A stretch of DNA of 7,664 nt from Paracoccaceae bacterium. Its GTDB lineage: Bacteria > Pseudomonadota > Alphaproteobacteria > Rhodobacterales > Rhodobacteraceae. The notes below the pieces were generated by a model, which did not search any database, was not told the DNA's origin, and worked only from the letters and a program-made list of their open reading frames with translations. The stretch covers positions 1 to 7,664 of the forward strand of contig JAHRVZ010000402.1 in assembly GCA_019090405.1 (NCBI GenBank). The letters run 5' to 3'. Shown piece after piece: positions 1 to 6,070 of this stretch. The translations under genes were made by a program, and so were the position numbers. Numbering within the stretch: the first letter of the stretch is position 1; each line of letters opens with the position of its first letter.

Positions 1-96
1 CTGATGCGGATCGAGATGGCAAACGCAACCCCATTGGGTTCAAAACGCGGCTGGAAATCGGCCTATCCAATTGTCCAGTGGAGCGTCATCAGATGA
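1..96 (+). CDS. cobL: CobL C-terminal fragment (precorrin-6Y methyltransferase, decarboxylating), cut by window edge
   Basis: Frame 1 is open from the window edge to a TGA at 94-96 and encodes the last 31 residues of a protein. The final segment, GWKSAYPIVQWSVIR, resembles the C-terminal end of the CbiT-like domain of CobL, where a GW-x-P-x-x-QW ending is common. CobL methylates precorrin-6B at C5 and C15 and decarboxylates the C12 acetate side chain. The stop overlaps the cobE start in an ATGA (93-96), like the later junctions of this operon, which supports it being the upstream cob gene. Only a short fragment is visible, so the identification rests on recalled family similarity and position; another cob methyltransferase is possible. 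Confidence 0.6.
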   Translation: MMRIEMANATPLGSKRGWKSAYPIVQWSVIR

Positions 97-473
97 TTAT
101 TGCAGGGTTTGGATTTCGCGCGTCAGCCACGGTTGCCAGTCTGCAAAACGCATTGTCTTTGGCCGCGACCAGCGCCATAGACGCGCTCGCCGCACCAGAT
201 GACAAATGCACCGCCCCCTGCCTGAATGAGCTGAGCGTGGCCACCGGCCTGCCAATCCTTCCGGTCACCGCTAAGGCGTTAACCAACATCAAAACTCCAA
301 CCCAATCCACGCGATCCCTGCGCGCCCGCAACACCGGAAGCGTCGCCGAAGCCGCCGCTCTTGCTGCTGCCGGACCAAAGGCGAAACTGCTAAGCACACG
401 CCAAATATCAAAAGACAAACTGGCCACTTGCGCCATTGCCACAGGATCAAACCCCACAGGATCAAATACATGA
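93..473 (+). CDS. cobE: CobE, cobalamin biosynthesis accessory protein (CbiG C-terminal-like)
   Basis: A 126-residue protein starting MIIAGFGFR, the typical opening of CobE, which is homologous to the C-terminal domain of CbiG. CobE is needed in the aerobic B12 pathway, but its exact biochemical role is unsettled; ring handling around the CobM step has been suggested. The ATG at 93 is preferred over an in-frame GTG at 78 because it gives the family-typical N-terminus, has GGAG at 80-83 with 9-base spacing, and forms an ATGA overlap with the upstream cobL stop. Other recognisable segments are the alanine-rich helix after GFGFR and LSVATGLPILPV near residues 47-58. The last residues contain a tandem TGSNP/TGSNT repeat. 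The stop overlaps the cobM start (ATGA, 470-473). Confidence 0.87.
   Translation: MIIAGFGFRASATVASLQNALSLAATSAIDALAAPDDKCTAPCLNELSVATGLPILPVTAKALTNIKTPTQSTRSLRARNTGSVAEAAALAAAGPKAKLLSTRQISKDKLATCAIATGSNPTGSNT
441..470 (+). repeat. 15-bp tandem duplication at the cobE/cobM junction
   Basis: Two adjacent 15-base units (441-455 and 456-470) share their first 11 bases, ACAGGATCAAA, and encode TGSNP then TGSNT at the end of CobE. Each copy has an AGGA core. The second AGGA (458-461) lies 8 bases before the cobM ATG at 470 and probably serves as its Shine-Dalgarno site. The unit repeats in frame and does not disturb CobE. Confidence 0.75.
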
Positions 474-1249
474 CTGTTCACTTTATCGGTGCCGGACCCG
501 GCGCGCCTGATCTGCTTACGTTAAGGGGGCGCGATATTATCGCCGCCTGCCCTGTCTGCCTTTATGCCGGATCTCTGGTGCCGCAGGAAATACTGGACCA
601 TTGCAGCCCCGGCACCCATATCGTCAACACCGCCCCATTGGATCTGGAGGCAATCATCGCTGAAATCCGCAGCGCCCATGAGGCCGGGCATGATGTGGCG
701 CGGCTACATTCTGGCGATCTGTCAGTGTGGTCCGCAATGGGCGAGCAACTGCGCCGCCTGCGCGCCGAGGACATCCCGTTCAGTGTTACCCCCGGCGTGC
801 CATCCTTTGCCGCCGCCGCCGCCGCGTTGGGCACCGAACTGACGCTGCCGGGCCTTGCGCAATCGGTGGTTTTGACCCGCACGCAGGGACGTGCATCACC
901 GATGCCAGCCGGAGAAACCCTAAGCAATTTCGCAGCGACAGGCGCTACGCTTGCGGTTCATCTGTCGATCCACAATCTGGACGGAGTGGTCAGCGAACTG
1001 ACCCCATCCTATGGCGCGGACTGTCCCGTGGCGGTGGTGTATCGCGCAAGCTGGCCCGACCAGCAGATCATTCGCGCAACCCTTGGCACGGTAAATGCGT
1101 TGATGAACGATGCGATCGACCGCACGGCTTTGATCCTTGTCGGCCCGGCGTTGTCGCAAGAGGGGTTTGATGAAAGTTGTTTGTATTCAACGCATTACGA
1201 CCGGCGTTATCGCCCGCAATCCGCCACCGAAGGATCAACAAATGGATAA
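470..1249 (+). CDS. cobM: CobM, precorrin-4 C11-methyltransferase
   Basis: A 259-residue protein of usual length for the cobalamin SAM methyltransferases. It transfers a methyl group from SAM to C11 of precorrin-4, giving precorrin-5, in the cytoplasm. Visible motifs are FIGAGPGAPDLLTLRG at residues 5-20 (the glycine-rich tetrapyrrole methylase signature), YAGSLVP at 32-38, LHSGDLSVWSAMGEQ at 79-93 (the family's second motif in its CobM form) and VTPGVPSFAAAAAALGTELT at 106-125. The QSVVLTRTQGR segment is typical of CobM/CbiF. The ATG at 470 overlaps the cobE stop and has AGGA 8 bases upstream; the in-frame start at 428 would add 14 non-conserved residues. It overlaps cobB by 8 bases. Confidence 0.95.
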   Translation: MTVHFIGAGPGAPDLLTLRGRDIIAACPVCLYAGSLVPQEILDHCSPGTHIVNTAPLDLEAIIAEIRSAHEAGHDVARLHSGDLSVWSAMGEQLRRLRAEDIPFSVTPGVPSFAAAAAALGTELTLPGLAQSVVLTRTQGRASPMPAGETLSNFAATGATLAVHLSIHNLDGVVSELTPSYGADCPVAVVYRASWPDQQIIRATLGTVNALMNDAIDRTALILVGPALSQEGFDESCLYSTHYDRRYRPQSATEGSTNG

Positions 1250-2558
1250 CCCCGGCGGCCTGCTGATTTCGGCGCCAAGTTCGGGCACTGGCAAGACAAC
1301 GGTCATGCTGGGACTGCTGCGCGCCTTTGCCGAGGATGGCATGGTGGTGCAACCGTTCAAAAGCGGGCCTGACTATATTGACCCGGCGTTTCACCGCGCC
1401 GCCGCCGGGCGCGCGTCTTACAATGTTGATACATGGGCGATGGCGCCGGATCTTTTGAACACCATCGCGGCGCAATCAAAAGGTGCCGATATTGTTGTTG
1501 CCGAAGGGTCCATGGGCCTGTTTGACGGCGTGGCGTATGCAGGGGCAACCGGTAACGGCACCAGTGCAGAAACCGCTGCGCGAATGGGCTGGCCGGTGGT
1601 TCTGGTGCTGGATATTTCCGGTCAGGCACAATCTGCTGCGGCAACCGCGTTGGGGTTTGCCCGCTATAATCCCGATCTGAAAATCGCCGGTGTGATCCTG
1701 AACCGCGTCGCCAGCCCCCGCCACGAGCGCCTGACCCGGCTGGGTATGGACCAAATCGGCCTGCCGGTTCTGGGTGTGCTGCCCCGACGCGGTGATCTGA
1801 CCCTGCCTGAACGCCATTTGGGTCTGATCCAGGCGGTCGAACATCCCGATCTTGAACAGGCGATTGCCGGATACGCAAATTTCCTACGCGAACATGTCGA
1901 TCTTGAGGCGTTGAAAAACGCCGCCTCTGCATCCCCGTTAACTGGCGAAATCGGTGCGTTACCCAAACCTCCGGCGCAGCGTATCGCGTTGGCGCAGGAT
2001 GCCGCGTTTTCGTTTACATATCCGCATTTGTTAGAAGGCTGGCGGCGGGCCGGAGCCGAAATTCTGCCGTTCTCGCCGCTTGCCGACGACGCCCCGGCCA
2101 AAGACGCCGATCTGGTCTGGTTGCCGGGGGGCTATCCTGAACTGCATGCTGCAACCCTTGCTGCAAATACCAATTTCCTGACCGGTCTGCGCAATCACGC
2201 CGCCAGCAAACCGGTGCATGGCGAATGTGGGGGCTATATGGCTTTGGGCACGGCTTTGATTGACAAAGACGGGCAGCGTCACCAGATGGCCGGGTTGCTG
2301 GGCCTTGTGACATCTTACGAAAAACGCAAATTCCACCTTGGCTATCGCCGCGCCCGATTGAACGCCCCCATGCCCGGATTTGACGCCGGCCAATCGTTGC
2401 GGGGCCATGAGTTTCATTACACCACCATCATTGATGAACCCGACGCGCCTTTGGCACATGTGGTTGATGCCGAAGGCACCACGGTGCCAGAATCCGGATC
2501 GCGCAAGGGTCACGTCACTGGCACGTTTTTTCACCTGATCGCTGAGGACAAGACATGA
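1242..2558 (+). CDS. cobB: CobB, hydrogenobyrinic acid a,c-diamide synthase (glutamine-hydrolysing)
   Basis: A 438-residue two-domain amidotransferase. It uses ATP and glutamine to amidate the a and c side chains of hydrogenobyrinic acid before cobalt insertion in the aerobic pathway. The N-terminal synthetase domain has a P-loop-like SAPSSGTGKTT at residues 10-20, then KSGPDYIDPAFH and EGSMGLFDG, which bind nucleotide and substrate in the CobB/CbiA family. The C-terminal class I glutamine amidotransferase-like domain has LPGGYPELHA, HGECGGYMALG with nucleophile Cys329, and the conserved GHEFHYT around 388-394. The ATG at 1242 is chosen because it gives the family N-terminus and has GAAGGA at 1229-1234, 7 bases upstream. 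It overlaps cobM by 8 bases, and its TGA overlaps the cobA ATG. Confidence 0.96.
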   Translation: MDNPGGLLISAPSSGTGKTTVMLGLLRAFAEDGMVVQPFKSGPDYIDPAFHRAAAGRASYNVDTWAMAPDLLNTIAAQSKGADIVVAEGSMGLFDGVAYAGATGNGTSAETAARMGWPVVLVLDISGQAQSAAATALGFARYNPDLKIAGVILNRVASPRHERLTRLGMDQIGLPVLGVLPRRGDLTLPERHLGLIQAVEHPDLEQAIAGYANFLREHVDLEALKNAASASPLTGEIGALPKPPAQRIALAQDAAFSFTYPHLLEGWRRAGAEILPFSPLADDAPAKDADLVWLPGGYPELHAATLAANTNFLTGLRNHAASKPVHGECGGYMALGTALIDKDGQRHQMAGLLGLVTSYEKRKFHLGYRRARLNAPMPGFDAGQSLRGHEFHYTTIIDEPDAPLAHVVDAEGTTVPESGSRKGHVTGTFFHLIAEDKT

Positions 2559-3277
2559 GCGGTTTTGTCAGCTTTGTCGGTTCTGGCCCCGGTGATCCAG
2601 AGCTGTTGACGCTAAAGGCCGTGGACCGGCTGAAACACGCGGATGCAATCCTGTTTGATGATCTGTCGTCAGGCCCGATCCTGCAACATGCCGACCCAAA
2701 GGCCGATCTTGTGGGGGTCGGCAAACGCGCCGGCCGACCGTCGCCTAAACAGGACCATGTCAGCCGTTTGTTGGTGGATTACGCCAAAACCGGCGTCCGT
2801 GTAGTACGCCTGAAAAGCGGCGATAGCGGTATTTTCGGACGACTAGAGGAAGAACTGACCGCCGTGCGCGCCGCCGGGATCGACTATGAAATCATCCCCG
2901 GTATTCCGTCGGCCTGTGCCGCCGCTGCCGCTGCCGGCATCCCGCTGACCCGACGCATGACCGCGCGTCGTGTGCAATTTGTCACGGGCCATGATGTCAC
3001 AGGAAAACTGCCTGAAAACCTGGACCTGACCGCGCTTGCTGACGCGACGGCCACCACGGTTGTGTTTATGGGCAAACGCACTTTTCCCGGTTTGGCCGCT
3101 GCCCTGATCGAAAAAGGGCTTCCCGCTGACACCCCGGCCCTGATCGCCGAAGCCGTCAGCACACCGGAACAATCGCTAAGCCGCAGTACGGTGGCAGAAC
3201 TGGCCAGAACGCTGGAACAGGGAATATCCGACAACCCCGCACTTATCCTGTATGGACCATTGGCCGATGATGAATGA
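2555..3277 (+). CDS. cobA: CobA, uroporphyrinogen-III C-methyltransferase
   Basis: A 240-residue single-domain SUMT. It adds methyl groups at C2 and C7 of uroporphyrinogen III to give precorrin-2, the branch point toward B12 and siroheme. Motifs: FVGSGPGDPELLTLKA (residues 7-22), the D-D-L-S variant of the usual DALVS (35-38), VGKRAGRPSPKQ (55-66), RLKSGDSGIFGR (85-96), IPGIPSACAAAAAAGIPLTRR and VTGHD. There is no CysG-type dehydrogenase/ferrochelatase domain, as expected for the B12-dedicated form. The second motif differs from the common RLKGGDP-F-IFGRGGEE consensus at several places. The ATG at 2555 forms an ATGA overlap with the cobB stop, with GAGGA at 2544-2548. It overlaps cobF by 8 bases. 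Confidence 0.93.
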   Translation: MSGFVSFVGSGPGDPELLTLKAVDRLKHADAILFDDLSSGPILQHADPKADLVGVGKRAGRPSPKQDHVSRLLVDYAKTGVRVVRLKSGDSGIFGRLEEELTAVRAAGIDYEIIPGIPSACAAAAAAGIPLTRRMTARRVQFVTGHDVTGKLPENLDLTALADATATTVVFMGKRTFPGLAAALIEKGLPADTPALIAEAVSTPEQSLSRSTVAELARTLEQGISDNPALILYGPLADDE

Positions 3278-4016
3278 GCTTACCCTGATTGGTATTGGCA
3301 CCGGCAACCCTGATCATCTGACCTTTCAGGGCGCACAGGCGATCCGCGAGGCCGATCTGATTCTGATCCCGCGCAAAGGCTCGGACAAATCTGATCTTGC
3401 CGACCTACGGCTGACGATCTGTGACCGGGTGCTGGGGCATCAACGGCCTGAAATTGTTGAGTTTGACCTGCCCAAACGCGACGCCGACGCGGCCTATCTG
3501 GACGGGGTGGACGACTGGCACGATGCCATTGCCGTGGCTTGGCAGACGGCGGTTCAGACCAGCTTGCCTGAGGTAAAGAACGTAGCGTTACTTATCTGGG
3601 GCGATCCGTCGCTTTATGACAGTTCACTTCGGATCGCGGCGCGACTGAACCCGTTGCCCAAGCTGACGGTCATTCCCGGCATCACCTCACTGCAGGCGCT
3701 GACCGCGGCGCATGCGATCCCGATCAACGAAATCGGGGCGCCTTTTCTGGTCACTACGGGGCGGCAATTGCGTGACAATGGATGGCCCCAAGACGTTGAT
3801 ACTATTGCTATTATGCTGGATGGAAGCTGTGCTTTCACGACGCTGGACCCAGACAAATATCACATCTGGTGGGGCGCTTATGTTGCCATGCCTAACCAGA
3901 TCCTTGTGCAGGGTCCGCTTGCCGATGTGTCAGACCAGATCAAACAAACACGCGCGACAGCCCGCGCCGACCACGGTTGGATTATGGACATCTATATTTT
4001 GCGTAAAACCAAGTAG
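3270..4016 (+). CDS. cobF: CobF, precorrin-6A synthase (deacetylating)
   Basis: A 248-residue protein of CobF type. CobF methylates C1 of precorrin-5 with loss of the extruded acetyl group as acetate, giving precorrin-6A. It is specific to the oxygen-dependent pathway, which is why this operon is assigned to the aerobic route. Visible segments: LIGIGTGNPDHLTFQG (residues 6-21), ILIPRKGSDKSDLADLR (31-47), WGDPSLYDS from 110 and VIPGITSLQALTAAH from 134. The start could be ATG at 3267 or 3270 (consecutive Met codons); neither has a clear Shine-Dalgarno site, and translation is probably coupled to cobA, which it overlaps. The ATG at 3252 is less likely because it would extend the protein into cobA. 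This is the last gene before the 267-base riboswitch leader. Confidence 0.94.
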   Translation: MNELTLIGIGTGNPDHLTFQGAQAIREADLILIPRKGSDKSDLADLRLTICDRVLGHQRPEIVEFDLPKRDADAAYLDGVDDWHDAIAVAWQTAVQTSLPEVKNVALLIWGDPSLYDSSLRIAARLNPLPKLTVIPGITSLQALTAAHAIPINEIGAPFLVTTGRQLRDNGWPQDVDTIAIMLDGSCAFTTLDPDKYHIWWGAYVAMPNQILVQGPLADVSDQIKQTRATARADHGWIMDIYILRKTK

Positions 4017-4056
4017 CGCGCAAACAACAATTGTATTGCCAAACGGGGCGCGCAAA
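4016..4056 (+). repeat. Repeated GCGCGCAAA flanking a short AT palindrome after cobF
   Basis: GCGCGCAAA occurs at 4016-4024 and 4048-4056. Because GCGCGC is self-complementary, the two copies could also pair as a six-base stem around a 26-base loop holding the palindrome ACAATTGT (4027-4034). This sits directly on the cobF stop codon. There is no T-tract after it, so an intrinsic terminator for the cob operon is not supported, but it is the only candidate 3'-end structure for cobF. Confidence 0.35.
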
Positions 4057-4063
4057 GTGTAAA
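4037..4063 (+). promoter_or_regulatory. Candidate promoter for the riboswitch-cbtBA unit
   Basis: TTGCCA at 4037-4042 (five of six matches to the -35 consensus) is followed after 15 bases by TGTAAA at 4058-4063 (four of six matches to -10). The spacing is short. Initiation about seven bases downstream would fall near 4070, which is exactly where the riboswitch aptamer's first helix begins. That positional agreement is the main support; the boxes are weak by themselves. Confidence 0.4.
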
Positions 4064-4069
4064 GAAGAC

Positions 4070-4241
4070 GTGCTTGGTGTTGTACGGGTCAACCGTATTG
4101 CCAAGAGGGAATTCGGTTAAACTCCGAAGCCGCCCCCGCGACTGTAAGTGGAGAGCGGATGCCATCAAACCACTTGCCCAATCTGGGCTGGGAAGGTCGG
4201 CATCACGTTTTGACCCACAAGCCAGGAAACCTGCCATGCAC
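4070..4241 (+). ncRNA. Cobalamin (adenosylcobalamin) riboswitch aptamer
   Basis: The conserved core of the B12 riboswitch is readable in order: GAGGGAA (4105-4111), a CGG...CCG arm around 4113-4126, GCCGCCCCCGCGACTGTAAG (4129-4148), GGGAAGGTCGG (4190-4200) and the B12 box AGCCAGGAAACCTGCC (4220-4235). Supporting helices are GTGC (4070-4073) with GCAC (4238-4241) as the closing stem, CTTGG (4073-4077) with CCAAG (4101-4105), hairpin TACGG/CCGTA (4083-4097), and AAGTGG (4146-4151) with CCACTT. Ligand binding normally represses the downstream gene, here cbtB, fitting feedback of B12 on cobalt import. Confidence 0.95.
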
Positions 4242-4253
4242 AAACGTAATATT

Positions 4254-4277
4254 ACTGTCGGGTGAGACAGTCAGGAG
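4254..4277 (+). promoter_or_regulatory. Riboswitch expression-platform hairpin next to the cbtB Shine-Dalgarno site
   Basis: ACTGTC (4254-4259) and GACAGT (4266-4271) form a perfect six-base stem with loop GGGTGA. One base later comes AGGAG (4273-4277), six bases before the cbtB ATG at 4284. There is no U-tract, so control of translation initiation is more likely than transcription termination. CGGG of the hairpin (4259-4262) is complementary to CCCG (4135-4138) in the aptamer's C-rich loop, matching the loop-loop contact known in this riboswitch class. Confidence 0.6.
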
Positions 4278-4283
4278 AATACG

Positions 4284-4454
4284 ATGAAAGCAACGACCAC
4301 AATTCAAACCGGAACAACCACACGCATTTTTCCGGCCCTTTTTGCAGCGGTTTTTGGCCTTGGCATCATGTTTGTCGTCGGCCATGTGCAGGCGTCTACA
4401 TTGCATGACGCAGCCCATGACGTGCGTCACGCCACTGGCTTTCCCTGCCACTAA
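4284..4454 (+). CDS. cbtB: CbtB, small subunit of predicted cobalt transporter
   Basis: A 56-residue single-span membrane protein. It has a short polar, threonine-rich N-terminus, one hydrophobic helix at about residues 16-37, and a histidine-rich tail HDAAHDVRHATGFPCH. The tail, with its terminal FPCH, is the hallmark of CbtB and presumably coordinates cobalt. CbtB occurs with CbtA in B12-regulated loci and the pair is a predicted cobalt uptake system; the transport role is inferred from comparative genomics rather than shown here. The ATG at 4284 has AGGAG at 4273-4277. It lies directly behind the cobalamin riboswitch and four bases before cbtA. Confidence 0.9.
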   Translation: MKATTTIQTGTTTRIFPALFAAVFGLGIMFVVGHVQASTLHDAAHDVRHATGFPCH

Positions 4455-4458
4455 ATAG

Positions 4459-5142
4459 ATGTTCACACGCATTGTAGCCAGCGCGGTGTTCGCTGGTGCT
4501 GGAGCAGGGCTGATTGCCGCCCTTCTGCAGTTGGTTTTCGTGCAGCCTGTATTGCTGCACGCTGAACTTTATGAATCCGGTCAATTGGTGCATTTCGGGG
4601 CTGACCCGGTCAGCGCCATTCAGGATCTTGGTGACTTTGAACTGATGCGCAATGCGCTTAGCGTATTGTTTACCATGCTGACCTATACCGGCTATGCCCT
4701 TGTTATTGTTGCTCTTATGTCAATTGCGTCAGATCGTGACGCGGTGATTGACGGGCGCACCGGTTTGCTTTGGGGGCTGGCGGGATTTGTCGCAGCACAT
4801 CTGGCGCCAGCATTTTCATTGCCGCCAGAGGTGCCGGGCGTTGCTTCGGCTGAGGTGGACATACGGCAGGTCTGGTGGTTTGCCACTGTCGCGGCAGCCG
4901 CTGTGGCCATGTGGTTGATCGGTTTTGGCAAATCCTGGTCGGCCTGGGGGGCTGCTGCGGTGTTGCTGGTTGCCCCGCATTTGATCGGAGCACCTGAGCC
5001 GCTTGAATTTAGCGGACCAGTACCACCCGAAATAGCCGCCTTGTTTGCTGCCCGCGCGCTTGGCGTAGGACTATTTGCCTGGGCCATTCTTGGCAGCTTT
5101 TGCGGGTTCTTCTGGACTCGCAATGGCATGAGCAAAGATTGA
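4459..5142 (+). CDS. cbtA: CbtA family predicted cobalt transporter subunit
   Basis: A 227-residue hydrophobic protein with about five or six predicted membrane segments (roughly 5-28, 67-90, 100-120, 136-156, 160-176 and 190-219). Family-like features are the N-terminal FAGAGAGLIAALLQLVFVQP, HLAPAFSLPPEVPG between segments three and four, and APHLIGAPEP before the last helix; the His, Pro and Glu residues at these loops are candidate metal ligands. It should work with CbtB as an inner-membrane cobalt importer supplying corrin-ring metal insertion. The start at 4459 follows the cbtB stop by four bases and has no recognisable Shine-Dalgarno site, so translation is likely coupled to cbtB and thus to the riboswitch. 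Confidence 0.9.
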   Translation: MFTRIVASAVFAGAGAGLIAALLQLVFVQPVLLHAELYESGQLVHFGADPVSAIQDLGDFELMRNALSVLFTMLTYTGYALVIVALMSIASDRDAVIDGRTGLLWGLAGFVAAHLAPAFSLPPEVPGVASAEVDIRQVWWFATVAAAAVAMWLIGFGKSWSAWGAAAVLLVAPHLIGAPEPLEFSGPVPPEIAALFAARALGVGLFAWAILGSFCGFFWTRNGMSKD

Positions 5143-5167
5143 CACTTGGCCAAAGGAACATAACACC

Positions 5168-5680
5168 ATGGATCGTTCTATCCCACTATTGCTGATCGGT
5201 TTGGTATTTGGAGGCGGCATCGGCTTTTTGGTTGCTGCCTCTACTGGTGCCACACTGGATGGCCATGATCACGAAACCGGCCATGAAACCGGTCACGACA
5301 CAGCACATGCAACTCAAGACGCAGAACATGACCACAGCCAGCATGACCATTCGGAATTGGTTGACGTCACCGGACCCGCGCCGACGCTGGACATTGAAAT
5401 GATACCCGATTCAATGGCGGGCTGGAATTTGCATCTTAAGGTCAGCAATTTCCGCTTTAGCGGAGAACACGCAGGCCAAGATACCGTCGAGGGGGAAGGC
5501 CACGCACATCTGCATGTGAATGGCACCAAAATCACCCGGGTTTACGGTGATTGGTATTATATAGAATCACTACCCGAAGGCACGTCCACTATTGAAGTCG
5601 GGCTATATACCAATGACCACAAGGGTTTTTCGGTCGACGGTCAACAGATCAAACAGACCGTGACTGTCACCAGCCCCTAA
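5168..5680 (+). CDS. Membrane-anchored histidine-rich protein, putative periplasmic metal-binding partner of CbtAB
   Basis: A 170-residue protein of unrecognised family. Residues 5-29 form one hydrophobic helix without a clear cleavage site, so it is probably an N-terminal anchor. Residues 33-61 hold nine histidines interleaved with Asp and Glu (HDHE, GHETGHD, HDHSQHDH), a linker typical of Zn/Co/Ni/Cu-binding proteins. The rest (about 70-168) looks like a compact beta-rich extracytoplasmic domain with EGEGHAHLHVNG at 108-119, another His cluster, and a VYGDWYYI strand. It starts 26 bases after cbtA with AAAGGA at 5152-5157 and appears to belong to the riboswitch-controlled unit, so a role in capturing cobalt for CbtAB is inferred from context only. 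Copper or zinc binding is equally possible from sequence. Confidence 0.85.
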   Translation: MDRSIPLLLIGLVFGGGIGFLVAASTGATLDGHDHETGHETGHDTAHATQDAEHDHSQHDHSELVDVTGPAPTLDIEMIPDSMAGWNLHLKVSNFRFSGEHAGQDTVEGEGHAHLHVNGTKITRVYGDWYYIESLPEGTSTIEVGLYTNDHKGFSVDGQQIKQTVTVTSP

Positions 5681-6033
5681 AACACCGGAATGCGCGCCCG
5701 CAGACAATGGCGCAACCGCCCCAATGGGCGCGCATCTTCGATCCAGCCATCTTTGGCTGCCAGATAGGCGTCACAGAACGCCAGAACATCGTTCAGATCA
5801 TTGGTGATATCTGTCCCAGAGAACACATAGCTTGCCCGGCCCTGCCCCTGAAACCCGATGCCAGACGGGTCTGAACAGCCACCGAAACAGCCCACTTCTG
5901 CGACTTCAAACTGTGTCCCAAGCCCTGCCGCGTTCAAAGCGTTCCGCAATAATTCAATATCGTCAGCCAACGGCCCGGCACCCGGCGCGCGCACGCAAGT
6001 ATTGCAGACCAAGACGCGGTTAGGGACGCTCAT
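5677..6033 (-). CDS. DUF1636-type small four-cysteine protein (possible metal or Fe-S binding)
   Basis: A 118-residue protein with VLVCNTC (Cys10, Cys13) and EVGCFGGCSDP (Cys49, Cys53), the pattern of a thioredoxin-fold 2Fe-2S ferredoxin-like or other metal site and characteristic of DUF1636. Members of this family are, as far as I recall, often found near cobalamin genes such as cobW or cobN, but no reaction is established. The start at 6033 (MSVPNRVLVC) is chosen over an upstream in-frame Met at 6093, which would run into the SDR gene. It lies 37 bases downstream of the SDR gene on the same strand, so the two probably form an operon. Its TAG stop overlaps the stop of the convergent His-rich gene. 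Confidence 0.78.
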   Translation of the reverse strand: MSVPNRVLVCNTCVRAPGAGPLADDIELLRNALNAAGLGTQFEVAEVGCFGGCSDPSGIGFQGQGRASYVFSGTDITNDLNDVLAFCDAYLAAKDGWIEDARPLGRLRHCLRARIPVF

Positions 6034-6070
6034 AGGTCTGGACCTGACGAAAGGAATGGCTGGACCTGTA

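Noticed and set aside
3..92. Reading frame 3 open from the window edge into cobE, suggesting a longer CobE
   Set aside because: CobE proteins begin at MIIAGFGFR-like sequence, the ATG at 93 has GGAG upstream and an ATGA overlap, and frame 1 gives a CobL-like C-terminus over the same bases.
689..850. Alanine-rich and GC-rich low-complexity run in cobM
   Set aside because: The run of Ala codons is part of the conserved helix after VTPGVPS in these methyltransferases, not an independent repeat.
4016..4056. Intrinsic terminator for the cob operon
   Set aside because: The GCGCGC arms can pair, but the loop is 26 bases and no T-tract follows.
4074..4265. 63-codon forward ORF within the riboswitch
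   Set aside because: The bases are explained by conserved aptamer motifs and the translation has no coding character.
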